From the NCBI RefSeq assembly GCF_033473495.1, contig NC_088939.1, forward strand, positions 5,084,001 to 5,148,000: a stretch of 64,000 nucleotides of DNA. The letters run 5' to 3'. The DNA comes from Cercospora beticola. Lineage: Eukaryota > Ascomycota > Dothideomycetes > Mycosphaerellales > Mycosphaerellaceae. Made by a program: the position numbers and the translations under genes. Position 1 is the first letter of the stretch, and each line of letters opens with the position of its first letter. Shown here one piece after another: positions 1-11,534 of this stretch. The notes beneath the pieces are model-generated. The model did not search any database. It saw nothing but the letters and a program-made list of their open reading frames with translations, and was not told the DNA's origin.

Positions 1-1264
1 GCATCCCGAGGTCGAGAGCATGGGCAAGCGACCCAGACGCAGCGACTGAGAGCTTGTAACATCACCATCGCATTCCCGCAACAGCATTTTCCGGCGAACA
101 GGATCTTAGAAGAGCAGGCTCATAGTGTGGCATTTCTTGTTCATCTTTTCTTACTATCATGTACAAACACTTCTCTTGCACGGATGAAGATACCAGTGCT
201 GGGCTGTCTACTTCTTTATGGCATGGCGAGGGCGAGCAAGCGTTCACTTTACTTACTACGGTAATCTGATGTCACGACTAAATGAACTGCTGGGTGGCGC
301 AGGTCGCTTGCCATGAGAAAGAAAGGAAACTTTGTAGCATTTTGAAGCATCCGGGAGGAAAAGAAGGAAAGGGTTTTTCGTATTAGCGAATGTACCAACA
401 GAACTATTATCATTATTCCTCCGAACTGTGTTACATTTCTGTCCCACCTCTTCACTATTTGCAGCGCCACTGACTTTTATGCCTCGAAAGGGGCCTTGAT
501 CATCTCCTTGGAGCACAGCACTTTCAACTTGACCCAAGACTATTGGAAACGTTCGGCAGAGCAAGACAAACACAACACAAGTATGGCCGTTACTGTATAC
601 TCTACTTTCGCTGCCTACGAACAAGCATGAAGAGCACATTTTCAGCAAATCTGTTAAGACTCTCCCTCCAAACCAAAAGAAAACAACCCACCATTTGGGC
701 TTTTTTTCCCCTCGGCTCCATCGATCTCTCAAGCTCTGTGGTCCACCGGCGCAGCTTTCTCCGCGACCTCTTCAATGTTGGGACCGGTGCTGATGTATTC
801 ATTCTGAGTAGAAGGCACGTAGTATTGGCGAGTTTCGAGATTTCCCGCTGGCTGGCCACCAACACGCTTGACGTTCTCGTTGTCGTTGTCGTGAGCAATG
901 GCTGCAGCCACTGGTGCACGAGCTCGTATGATCGCGGCGGCATCTGTTGCGATGTTTGTCAGTGGTGTGTCGAGGATGAGAGAATGTAGTGGTTTGTGGC
1001 TTCTTACTGCATGCCGTGGCGGCAATGACGATCAAGAGGAGCTTGTGAGCGTGCATGTTGTCTGTTGGTACTTCAATGGTGTCTTGTTGCTCTTCGCTTT
1101 GCTTCGTTTCTTTGCTTGTTGTTCGTCTGCTGGCAGATTGCGTTGCATTGAAGGAACAGAACGGCTCTTTTATGCCTTCGAAAACGATGGTCGTTTGAAG
1201 CACGCCCTCAGAGACCTACCATACAGTACTGAGCTGCCATGTTCGTTTCTCCATCACGCCATGT

Positions 1265-1447
1265 ACTGTGCTCGAGCAATGAGGCATTTTCAAGCATTGA
1301 ATTTACCAATGAACTGATAAGACTGCACTGTGCTCAAGGATTGAGGCATGGCCACGCATGAGTCAACGATCTGATAACTTTTTGCTGAGTTCAAGGGTTA
1401 AGGCATGTTCACGCATTGCACGTGCCAGCGATCTGATTAGATTTTAC
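1265..1447. repeat. Degenerate tandem repeat, about 3 x 60 bp
   Basis: Three successive segments share the same order of words: a tgctcaagga-like start, then gaggcat, then a gcat-containing middle, then a (c/g)atctgat(a/t)a-like end. The gaggcat words lie at about 1281, 1343 and 1400, giving spacings of 62 and 57-58 bp. Copies 2 and 3 resemble each other more than copy 1. There is no coding potential. Confidence 0.55.
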
Positions 1448-1843
1448 TGATTTGCAGGGGATGGACCCTCAATTGCAGGGCAGCGACCACGTGTGTTCCA
1501 GGCCTTGTATGCGACAACTTCACGAGCCCTATGCCCAACTTCGTGAACCCTATTTTGACAACTACAAGCCCTATGCACACGTGATGGCAAGGCTAAGCTT
1601 CTCGGAGGAGCACAGAATGAAGAGTTGAAAACAAGATCAACCGTAGCGATGATATCGGGCCTCTTGGGATACTCGAATTGAGTAAGGGGAGACAACGTTC
1701 TCGAAAGAAGCTCCATTCGGACACTGTTCAGTAATCAAAAGCATAGAGACTGTCCTACCATGTGGATCATTTCGAATCACACTAGACCCGAGCCATGTAT
1801 CACTGCTGCAACGGCCAGGTGGAAGAGGAAAGGAAGGGATTCA

Positions 1844-1879
1844 TGGCAAGGGTTGCCATGCAGTTGGCAACCCTTGCCA
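1844..1879. repeat. Perfect 15-bp inverted repeat with 6-nt loop
   Basis: The left arm tggcaagggttgcca (1844-1858) and the right arm tggcaacccttgcca (1865-1879) are exact reverse complements separated by six bases, tgcagt. The symmetry is directly visible. It lies in non-coding DNA about 1.6 kb upstream of the UstYa-like gene, so a role as a terminator or operator is not evident; it could be a remnant of a small inverted-repeat element. Confidence 0.8.
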
Positions 1880-3468
1880 AAGGTCCTGGTATCATGGTAC
1901 GGATTCCTTGTTGTGGTAACGCCAGAAGTCGCCACTGGAAGCTTTCAGCAACGAATACTACGCTGAGCCCTGGTCTCGCGCTTCGTCTACAACCAATGCC
2001 TCATGCTGCTCCATGGACTACGACCGCACGGGCCCTCCCAGATCATAGCGAGTGGTTCAGAGGAATCCTGGGGACGGACTGGTCACTGTACGCTCTTCAA
2101 GGTGTGACCGTTGGTCGGAAGTACGGTAAATGCCCACGGAGATGGGGTTTCTCATTCCAATGGCTTATTGAAGTGTGCAATTATTACGATGGGTTAATGG
2201 GCAATCGTCTCGTCCAGAAAGCATCCTGCTACGTTGCCCTAAGCCCCACTGAATTACCTGTCTCCCGAGGCAAAGCAACGTAGCTGCTGCAATCTGGAAG
2301 TTGTGGTGGGTGGACCTGCTTCCTATGCAGGGGCTTGTAACCAGGCAGGACCAAAGGCATTCACGTACCAGAGGCAAGAGCACAACATCACAACTACTAG
2401 AATTGGAACGAGCGAAGACTTGCACGTGCACCTAACTTGGAAGGCAGTGATGCACAACAACTAGTCGCTTGAAAGACATCGTTGATGCAGATATCATTGG
2501 CACATGGCCATCTACGATGGAGCTGTAAGTTCACGGGAACCTCTATCCGACCAGCCATGCAAGCGTATCTTCGAAATCTTCGGTAAAGAGTTCCTCGAGC
2601 TGCAAGGCATATTGAAGGCCAGAGCTAACAGTTGAGCAGATGCCTGAACACAACTATGCTAGGTCCACGCCAGGAGCTATGGGTAAGTAGGCCCGATACC
2701 TTTCCAGCGACAAGTGCCCACCAACTGCCGACTGGTAGGCCTCATACCATGAGATCCCCTGACGTGATGGAAACCAAGGAGCACAAGCCTCGTCGCTTGT
2801 GCTTTGTTATTCGCGCGTGGTCTCACTTCGGACCAGTGGCCAGCAAGCATGGGCAAGGTGTCCAGGAACACATGCTTTCAACGCAGTCGAATTGCCATTG
2901 CCCAACTCCTGCTTGAAGACCCGAGATCACGAGGATACAAGATTGAATTTCGTTGTCCTACATGACAGTGAAGATGAGGCATTTTCGAGATTCCTGAGTG
3001 CCATGCAACGTACAGCTAGAGAGCTATAGCATGCAAAACTTTGGCCCCTGGCTATCATGGTCGCAGCACTTGCATCGTTCGACACGATTCTACAGCGTTT
3101 CGGTCAACGGTGCGACCTGTCGAATCACAATCAATGATGTTCGGTACCACTATACCATGCGTAACGATCGGGTGGGAAGCAAAAGTCAGCCGCAGCGTAG
3201 CCACCATCAAGCTGCCAAATGGCTGCGATAGATGCGTCCACTTCTAGGACTCGTACTGCGAGCCAACATCTCCTGACCTGTGAATCCATTCCGATACAGC
3301 CCGTCCGCTGGATATACACGGAAAAGTTGTATGCAAGTTCTGAGCTTACATGCAAGGTCAGTGGAGTGTTGTGATAGAGTCGCCATTGGGGTCCAGCGAC
3401 CTCCCACTCACCAAATTTTCTTATCGAAACGCGTCCTTTCGACTTCCTCTGTTTGCCAATACATCGCC

Positions 3469-4605
3469 ATGTCTATGTTCAGCGAGCACGGGTCAAAAGC
3501 GAGTCTCTTATCAGACAGCGACACAGAATGCGGCACTGATAGCTACGCCTTTGAAGAACGTCGCCATTCTCCTAGACCAGAGGGTACTTGGTGGTCATGG
3601 TCATGGCTAGCAACAACAACATCTCTCATATGCGTATTCTTCGTCACTCGTTACTACTATACCCATCCAACATGGACCTCGCGCCTAGAAATGGCAGACC
3701 TCTACTGTACGTTCTCAAACTCAAGCCCCCCTCATTGCAGCAGCAGCATCACTAACAATTTCACAAAGCTCCCCTATACAAAAATTTCCACCCTCTGTCA
3801 ATCCACAAATCCGCAGTAGGAGACGAACTTTGGCCAGATCCAAGCAACATCTATCGTCAAGATCCATCTCCAGCAGTCGACGAAGCGTGGGAGAACCTCA
3901 CTCATCCGCAATATCTGCTTGCTACCGAACAAGATCTGATTCGCATGGGCAAGAACATCTCAACTGCAGTTCGATGGCCAGAAGAACCAGACAAATTCCT
4001 CATGAATTTGCATGTTTATCATGTGATGCATTGCTTGAATGTTTTGAGGAAGAATGCGTGGCAGAATTTTCCGTATTATTTGTGAGTTGATTTACTAGTC
4101 GATACTTGTGAGATGGGCAGATACAGATGGATGCTGACATGATGGTGACAGTGATACGGATCCTGGTCTCCTGAATCCAGGCCACTGGATCCATTGGAGT
4201 CACTGCTTGGAAACTATTCGTCGTGAGCTGATGTGCAGACCTTCTATGCATCTGAACACCGTGGTGTGGCAGGAAGGCCAGTCGGCACCGTTCTTCGACT
4301 TCCATGTGGAACAGATGTGTGTGCAGTGGGAAGAGTTCGAGAGAATGACGACAAGGGCGGCGGTTCCGCACGAGGTGAGGAAGCCCTGGCACCAGAGATT
4401 CTGCAAATGTTATGCGCGAGATTGCTAATGCTAGTTGTTGGTCGCACAGGATGTCAAAGACATGATGACCAATACTCGCAAGCCGAAAGGTGCTATTGAG
4501 AGACCGACTCCCGCAGAGGGTCTAGAGATCTTCACCAAAAACCACGAATGGCTGATGATGGTGCGAGAACAGGGCTTGACCTTAACGGGGGATCATGAGG
4601 ATTAG
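3469..4605 (+). CDS. UstYa-like (DUF3328) membrane oxidase
   Basis: Predicted single-pass membrane protein of the fungal UstYa/DUF3328 family, whose known members catalyse oxidative steps (for example cyclisation) in ustiloxin-type peptide pathways and in other secondary metabolism. I model four exons, 3469-3706, 3769-4081, 4152-4374 and 4450-4605, with GT-AG introns; all phases agree and give 309 aa. A hydrophobic segment (WLATTTSLICVFFVTRYYY) lies near residues 45-65. Both family-defining HxxHC motifs are present: HVMHC at 164-168, followed by LNVLRK, and HWSHC at 198-202, followed by LETIRRELMCRPS. The spacing is normal for the family. No other biosynthetic gene and no repeat-type peptide precursor is visible nearby, so the substrate is unknown. 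The family call is firm; the role is inferred. Confidence 0.85.
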
Positions 4606-5380
4606 ATCTACCGCAGCGCTTCATTCGATGTAACGCGGAACCGGGACCGGTCGCATTCAATGATGTCCGTCAGGCGCAGACTGCAGCTGTCGCACAGACT
4701 AGACCCCAATCGCTTCACAAGTCTGCGTTCGAAGGTTGCATCGAGCCAGCCGCCAAGGAAGTCAACGCACCGTACCCAGTGGTCGTTGGTCCAAACGGTT
4801 CTGAATGAGCCAAAGGTGATTTTGCTGCACATATCCGAGTTCGAAAGTGACGGAAGGCAGAATGGATTACTCTAGTCTTCGTGTGTTTGATTCGTCTTCC
4901 AGGAACGCTGCGCCATGCCATTGCCGAGGAGCGTGAGCTGCTGAAGAAGGTCAAGGCCAATGCTTCGCAAACCATCTTGAGCCTAGGCAGGCAGATCGTT
5001 ATGTCCAGCAAGCAATTAGGCCTGAGCAGATTTTTGCATGCACATGATCAGATATCTGAGCCACTGTGCCGTACGTTATCGAGATGTAAAGATTTGCTGT
5101 TGGTTGCCGAGGTGCTCAGCCTCAACCCCGAATGTGAAAGAGCCGCATGGTGGAGGTTGATAGAGGGTAAGGTGAGTAGGTGGTGTGGTTAGACCGGTGG
5201 CATCCTTGCACGATATCTTTGTGGCTACAACAAGCGCTGGGGCTGCTGAGGCGCAAAGGGTACACAGTGCCAAACTTCGACCTACACGTAATAGTGAAAT
5301 TTGCCGCAACAGCATACGTTCGTATCTAACGATGGCTGGTCGTAATGCCACTGCGGGTCTTGGTGCCTTTCGCATCTAGC

Positions 5381-5450
5381 GTGCAATGTTCGAATGGGGC
5401 ATCTACTGCCGTGCTGACTAGCGTAGTTCAGCTCCTTCGGGTCTTTGTTG
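5381..5450 (+). repeat. Diverged direct repeat, copy 1
   Basis: This segment aligns with 5773-5846. Both begin g(t/c)gcaatgttcgaatg(g/t)ggcat and, about 50 bp later, contain agct(c/g)cttcgggtc followed by a T-rich tttgttg-like end. The middle is poorly conserved. It lies in non-coding DNA. Confidence 0.45.
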
Positions 5451-5772
5451 TCGGATATGCGGCCTTGCCGCAGAATTCAAGTTCTGGGCCAGATGAACTG
5501 AAGTCGATAGTCGCTGTTTTTTTGATCAATGTGTCTTCTACCGTACTTCGCTCGCGTGGCTTCGCATCAGGCGAGAACTGCCTCAGATTTTGTTGAACTT
5601 TGAAAGTGCTCGCCAGTCGACGCGGAACCCTCAACAAATCTCGAGTCACTGAATTTGGACTGGCGGCAATATTTCTTCCTGTCTGCTTAGTTGAAGGATC
5701 CCGGAATTGATTGTTGATCGTCGCGATACGGCACCGAATTCGGCATCTCATGCATTCCACGCTCGTTCTGGG

Positions 5773-5846
5773 GCGCAATGTTCGAATGTGGCATATGATG
5801 CCTTAGCCACTTGAGGGAGCACAGCTGCTTCGGGTCGTTTTTGTTG
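5773..5846 (+). repeat. Diverged direct repeat, copy 2
   Basis: Second copy of the segment at 5381-5450, about 390 bp downstream in the same orientation. The word caatgttcgaatg is identical in both copies. Similarity beyond the roughly 70-bp core cannot be established by eye. Confidence 0.45.
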
Positions 5847-8476
5847 AATGTGCGCCATAGTCACTCGCTCGCTCGGTCGGGACGAAACTCCGGGCTGCAG
5901 GAGACACATCGATGCGGCTTGAGAATGAGTACTGTCTCACTGAGTGGTACGAGTTGTTTGAGCAACGAATGCCTGGTCTTCCGTTGTAAGTATTCTGTGT
6001 GCTGCATCTTCTCAGCTGCAGTAGTGACATATGGTATGCATCGTGCAGCCTCGGTATTAGCTTGACGCGACTGTGTAAGCCATGAGCACAACTGTAAAGC
6101 ATACTTTCACAGCTATGTGAAACCAATCAATCGGTAACGACATGTTGAGGTGAGTCGATACCATCCTGGCCATGCTGCACGCACCCGTGTTCGCTGCACA
6201 GTTCGCGTCGTACTCACATCATCAGTGGAGAGCAGCATGTGCATGAAACGAGATCGTCAAGGTCATGATGACTGCGTACTGTGGCCCAGTCAAGGTTATA
6301 GCGTTGTGGGGTGCAGGAGCGGTGCATGTCCAGGAATCCAGACCTTGCCTTGCTGCCGGCTGCTAGCTGAGTCCAGCTTGCTTCAGAGCTCCCAAAATGG
6401 CGTCTCGCTGCTCGGTTGCCGGCACCTGTTGTTCTAGGCCTGCACAGCTGGCCTCTGAAGAAATACTGCATCGGCTGTGAAGAGTCGAGACGCTCTTCTT
6501 TTCGGTGATTCCGAGAGCATGGATACTGCGAACGCGCAAGAGACTTTCGCGACCTTTTGGAGATTGCCAAGCTCTGCTGGAACCTGAGAGCGGACTAACT
6601 ACCCCTCTGTTGCTCTGGCAAGGTTCTCCTCAGTCGTTTCTGCAGCCATTCAAGCCCGTTCTCATGACTTGCTTTGTGCTGCTCGTGGCCCGCCGTTCCA
6701 TGTTGTCTACTGTAGCTGGGTCGGGTGTTGCTGGGTTTCTCCGCGTGAGGAGGTGCTGCGTGCTGCAGATCGAGGTGCAAGAGCGAAGCTCGAGAAGGAA
6801 AACGCGAGGTGGTTAGACGCGGCCGTGAAAGAGGCACCAGTCTGGCGATCCGCTCCCGCGTGACGACTCTCCATGGCTGGAGTCTAGCAACTGTCTGCTA
6901 TACTGTGTCGACCTTGCCGTCGGCTGCAGCGATGAGGCTCTTTCCACGCTAGAGTTGCACAGGCTGCATGATGAAGTTGTGGTCGTGCGAACACTTGCCT
7001 GGGAGGTGTGCTGCCGCAGACGGATGATTCGCTGGCGGAGAAATGTGTCGAAAAGGGTACAAGAATACTTTGACTACTCCGCATACCTTCGCCCCTGAAT
7101 CCTTGGTGCTGCGGGCGGCGTGCTGTACATAGCTTGCAGACGCCCCCGTCTCTAGCTCTGATATCAAAGGCGCAGCCCAACCTCGCCTTGTGCTGGCTTG
7201 ACCTACGTCGCGAGCGTCCAGCTGGCCGTCTACACTACTGCGACCTCCCACCAGCATTCCCATTGTCTCCCGTCGTCCAACGACACTGCCGGCAGCGTAC
7301 AGCGAACTGGTGTGTCACGCGCGTGTAGCCATAGTGGGGACCAGATCCCACAAACCTTGCCAATCATCGCCTTCCCGGCCGGCAACCTTACCATTCGAGG
7401 GCGCCGTACCCACAGCTCCCAGCCGTTTCGAGGTCCTGGGACTTCTATCTTCTCGAGTCCAGCTTGCGACATCACCTCTTCGACGACCGAACCGCGAATC
7501 CCGATCACGACGGTGGTCATCATCGCAAGACCGTCGCAATTTCCTTCTCAGGACGGTAAAGCGCGTGATCCTGGGAGCAGGCTTGACCCGGATCGAGCAG
7601 CCACGCTTCCCCACACAACTCAACCACGCCAGGCTCATCTCAGCGTGTGCTTCGCTGACTCTTGGTCATCGCACGCGTGCCTCCACTCTCCCGGCATCGC
7701 ATTGCGCATTCTTCGGGCAGCAGGTTGCCAATGTGAGGCTCCATAGCTTTCGCATCAGCCAAATTATACTGGTTCCTGGAGACAGAGAGCGAGCGGATGC
7801 TGTAAGCAGGGCGTTGGGAATGATCATAGGTTCGTCGCGCTCCGAAGTTCGTGTTTCCCGGCCATGCTGACGAGACGCTGCCAGACACATACACGGCATA
7901 GAAAGCACTTGACTTCCTCATCAGATATGTAATAGTAGCTCACAATCTACCCTATGTGAGTAGTGGCAAGCAAGAACTCTTGGCGGAAGGATCCAACGGC
8001 TGACAATGCGTGTTCGCCACAGCATCGCAATTGTAGACATAGATTAGAGGCTGGACGATTTATACGATACCCAGGATTTCTTTCAGGTATGTCAAGCATG
8101 GCGCTGCAGCGTTCGTCATCCCGGCCAGCGGCGGCAGAGGAGCAGTGTGTACTTTTGCGCCGGCCATCATTCTGTGTCTGGACGCGCTGGACAAGTTGTG
8201 TGTATCTGCGGGAGGCTCAAAGGTTCTAAACACCCAGACTGGACCCATCAAATACCGCTGTGTGGCCCATTGCGTCCAAGCTCTTTCAATGACCTCGTAG
8301 CGGAACTCTCGCTTTGCCCGAAATCCAAGGCCGTGTGTGAGATGCTGCTGGATGCTTCCTCCGGGCCTGCCTTTCCTCTCGAGCTGCACCAAGGTGCTGG
8401 CGTGTACGAATTTGAAGCTGACATTGTCCCCAGATAATTATCTTCATCTCTTTTGACCGGTTCCGCGTTTGATATT

Positions 8477-11400
8477 ATGAATGTAAGCAGTTTCCTTGCT
8501 CTTCCTTCTCGCCCCCAAGCTGAGACCTCGTGTAGCCCGCACGTCGCGCTACTCCAGACTCCGAAGCGGTGGCGTCCTCCGAGGACGAGAAGCCGTGGCC
8601 TTCTTCGATGTCTTTTGGCAAGTTTCCGCTGAAAGAGGGCGGCATGCCCGGCCTTCCCGGCGGGATATGGTCGACCCGGAGTGGTAGCTTCAAGCTGTCG
8701 GACAAAGCGAAGCTGGACGCGAGAGCCAGCGTGCGCCTTGGTGCTGTGAATCAAGTGCGCGGCACGCCGTCGCCGTCTGTGAGTGAGGGAGCGGGCGCTC
8801 TGCCTTTCGCGATTCCGTTGCAGCCTACGCCGAAGACGGGTCGCTCGATGTCGCATTCGCAGGGCCAGCGCGAACCCTCTCAGAACGTCTCGGGCACGCA
8901 GCAGGGCAGTCATGCGGCGCTGCCGCTGGGATTGCTTGCGGAGGAGGAGGCAGATACCGAGTCGGAATCGGAGCTGGGAACGAGACTCACTCATACAACA
9001 TCTCATCCGCCGATCGGATCTCTGATGCGAACCGCGACGCTCCCGCCGACGTTCGATCACCCCCGCGGGTCCAGCAACGACAGCGACTACCAGGACAGTC
9101 ATTCCCCCCAGCCCGGCCTCCTCCGCGGGCAGACGTTCGGAGCAGCATTTGCCAATCTCTCGCTCGGTATGTTTGTGTCACGATGTTTGTTGGTCTCGTG
9201 CCATGTTTGACTGACGATGGCAGATCACAATGGCCGTCGTGCACAGTGGCAGAGCTCATTGGGCTGGGATGATGTGCCCAACGTGAATGAATCACGCCGC
9301 CACTCGCTGGCAGATATCCCCACCCGCCGCGGCTCCCTCGCTGCTGGTGAGCCTTCGCTTCTATCACGAACCTTCACACACGATCCCCAAGAAAGCGACG
9401 AGTTCCATCAACAACACAGCGGTAAGTAACCGACCTTCGCCATCGCCTCAACGACTTCCTGCTCCGCACCTGCCCTTCCTCACCCTGCAGCTGCCTCTGC
9501 AACGGTCGCGCCTGCCTTCAGTACCAGCAGCGCGAGCCAATCACGTTGCACCAATTACAGGCCATTGTGGTCAGACTTCACTTCTGGCACCACTACCCTC
9601 TGCTGCCTCGTTTCTGCCTATCCATTTCCACCCCCCTTTACCTCATCCTTCGACACGATTCGTTTTCGGCGCACCTTCACCACTACCCGCACAGCATTAC
9701 ACCAACATAGCTTAGCCATAGAGCTTAGGCGACAACAGTTCTAACTAGTGAGTTGCAGATTATCAGGGGTACGCACTTGGCGCGGAAAACACTTCTAACA
9801 TGACTAGAGCGCCAGACGGCCAAAGCGCTTTCGACATTCCAGCCATGTACCGTGTGCCTCACGTGTCGCTTACCCAGACCGAGCGTCGCGACATTGAGAT
9901 GAGACGTGAACAGCAGCCGAACAGTGCACCACAATGGGGTCCCTCCGCCGGCCGTCCACGCAAGCAGCTTTACATTGTGAGCTTCAAGTGCTCGCGCGTT
10001 GACGTCTTCTACCTGCTGGACAACACCGGCTTGACTGTTCGCGAAGGCGATCTCGTCATTGTGGAAGCCGACCGCGGTCAGGATCTCGGCACTGTGCAGC
10101 ATGCCAAAGTCACGCCGGACGTGGCTCGCCTGTTGAAGAAGAAGTATTCCGAAGAGCAATACAAGTGGCTCATGATGTACTCGCGCAACAAGGATGGCGG
10201 CTATAACCCGAATGCTCAGATTCAGAATGACAGCAGCGGCGGAGGCATGATGGGTTCCGCTTTCGCCAATGAACTGCCATCCAGCATGCAGGGAGCCTTG
10301 CCTCGCGATAACTTCAACAACCTCAAGCCGAAAGCGATCAAGCGCCTGGCTAGTGACCACGAGATCAAGATGCTGGCTGAAAAAGAAGGCAATGAGGCCA
10401 AGGCCAAGCGCACTTGTCAGCAGAAGGTTCAGCATCTTCGTCTGCAGATGGAGATTCTCGATGCAGAGTGGCAATGGTAAGAGTAGCAGTCAATGTATTT
10501 CTCCACTGCACCGCTAACAGTCTCACAGGGACTTCCAAAAGCTGATCTTCTACTACTACGCCGACCACTACATCAACTTCAAAGATCTGATCACCGAGCT
10601 CTATCGCATCTACAAGACTCGCATCTGGCTGTCTGCGATCAACCCTGCTTCATTCTCCCAGCACGCGATGGGTCAGCCACCGAGTGGCATTGGTCCAGGC
10701 GCCGTCGCTCCATACAACCCATACGCTACGAACCAGGGTTACACCATGGCTTATGGCGAAGACAGAGATCCCTATGGTGCCCAGATGCCATATCGCATTC
10801 CCTACGAAACCTACACGCCGAACTATCCCGCGATTCCTGGAGTCACAAACAGCTTCGCACCGCAACCCTTTGGCGAGCAGCCCAACTATGCGTTCTATGG
10901 TCAGCCACCACAGCAGTCACCAACCGGCCCTGGCTTGCAGCAGACTTTCTCGCCAAGTACCGGCGAGATGTATGCTGGTCCTGGTCAGCTCGTGAATCGT
11001 GGTGGCCAGAACAACAACTTCTTCTACGATGGCAATCGCAACATGGAGCAGCTTCTCGGCTCGGCGAATGGGCTCGGCGCAGCTCCAGACAATCATGGAA
11101 TGCAAGGCATGGGCGGTCGTGAAGGCTTTGGCCAAGCACCTGATCAGCCATTCTCGCGCCCATTCCCAGGCATGATGGGTGCTGCTCCGCAGTCACCAAA
11201 TGACTACACCTCGCCACAGTCGAAGGTCCCGCAGCGAAAGCTGACACAGCCTCCGATCGGCACGCGCCCGGTCTTTGGTAGCGCGGATCCATTCAGCTTT
11301 CCTCCACCGCAGCAACGTGCTGGCCCCGGTCAGGAGCAACCGCGCCTGGTGTTCGGACAGCAGCCAGCCCCAAACGATAGTGCTGGTCCCGATACCCGAC

Positions 11401-11534
11401 TTGAAGGGCTTGCTGATCTTGGATCTGGCGGCAAAGAGCAAGACAAGAAGGCTGACAAGATGACGGAGAAGATGAACAAGGCAGACATGATGCTTCGTTT
11501 CCTCAACAACACCGATGCTCCTGAAGACCCATAG
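8477..11534 (+). CDS. PSP1 C-terminal domain protein
   Basis: Fungal protein with the conserved PSP1 C-terminal region, named after yeast Psp1, a suppressor of DNA polymerase mutants; the same region occurs in trypanosomatid RNA-binding cycling-sequence proteins. Model: exons 8477-8482, 8536-9166, 9224-9421, 9759-10476 and 10529-11534, all in phase, 852 aa. Exon 1 holds only Met-Asn; the in-frame stop just before 8536 forces an intron there, and the result (MNPARRATPDSE) looks like a natural start. The PSP1 domain spans about residues 350-556, including KQLYIVSFKCSRVDVFYLL and the FYYYADHYINFKDLITELYR end. The N-terminal third is Ser/Pro-rich and disordered; the C-terminal 300 residues are rich in Gly, Pro, Gln and Asn. 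The third intron is unusually long (337 nt) and could hide a cassette exon after about 9490. A cytoplasmic RNA-related role is only inferred. Confidence 0.82.

Larger units (their letters stand above)
1..3468. other. Gene-poor non-coding stretch
   Basis: About 3.5 kb without a gene I can support. Open frames are short, mutually overlapping and resemble no family I know. Three degenerate copies of a roughly 60-bp unit sit near 1265-1447 and a perfect inverted repeat at 1844-1879; both are listed separately. The last few hundred bases are presumably the promoter of the UstYa-like gene. Confidence 0.6.
4606..8476. other. Gene-poor non-coding stretch upstream of PSP1
   Basis: About 3.9 kb with only short or overlapping open frames. 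The longest (182 and 186 codons near 7198-7870) overlap each other in different plus frames and show no recognisable domain. It contains a diverged duplicated segment at 5381-5450 and 5773-5846. The 3' part may carry the promoter and 5' UTR of the PSP1-domain gene. No tRNA or transposon gene was seen. Confidence 0.55.

Noticed and set aside
8248..9102. 284-codon minus-strand open frame
   Set aside because: Lies antisense to PSP1 exon 2 and is Arg-rich low complexity, typical of a shadow of GC-rich coding sequence.
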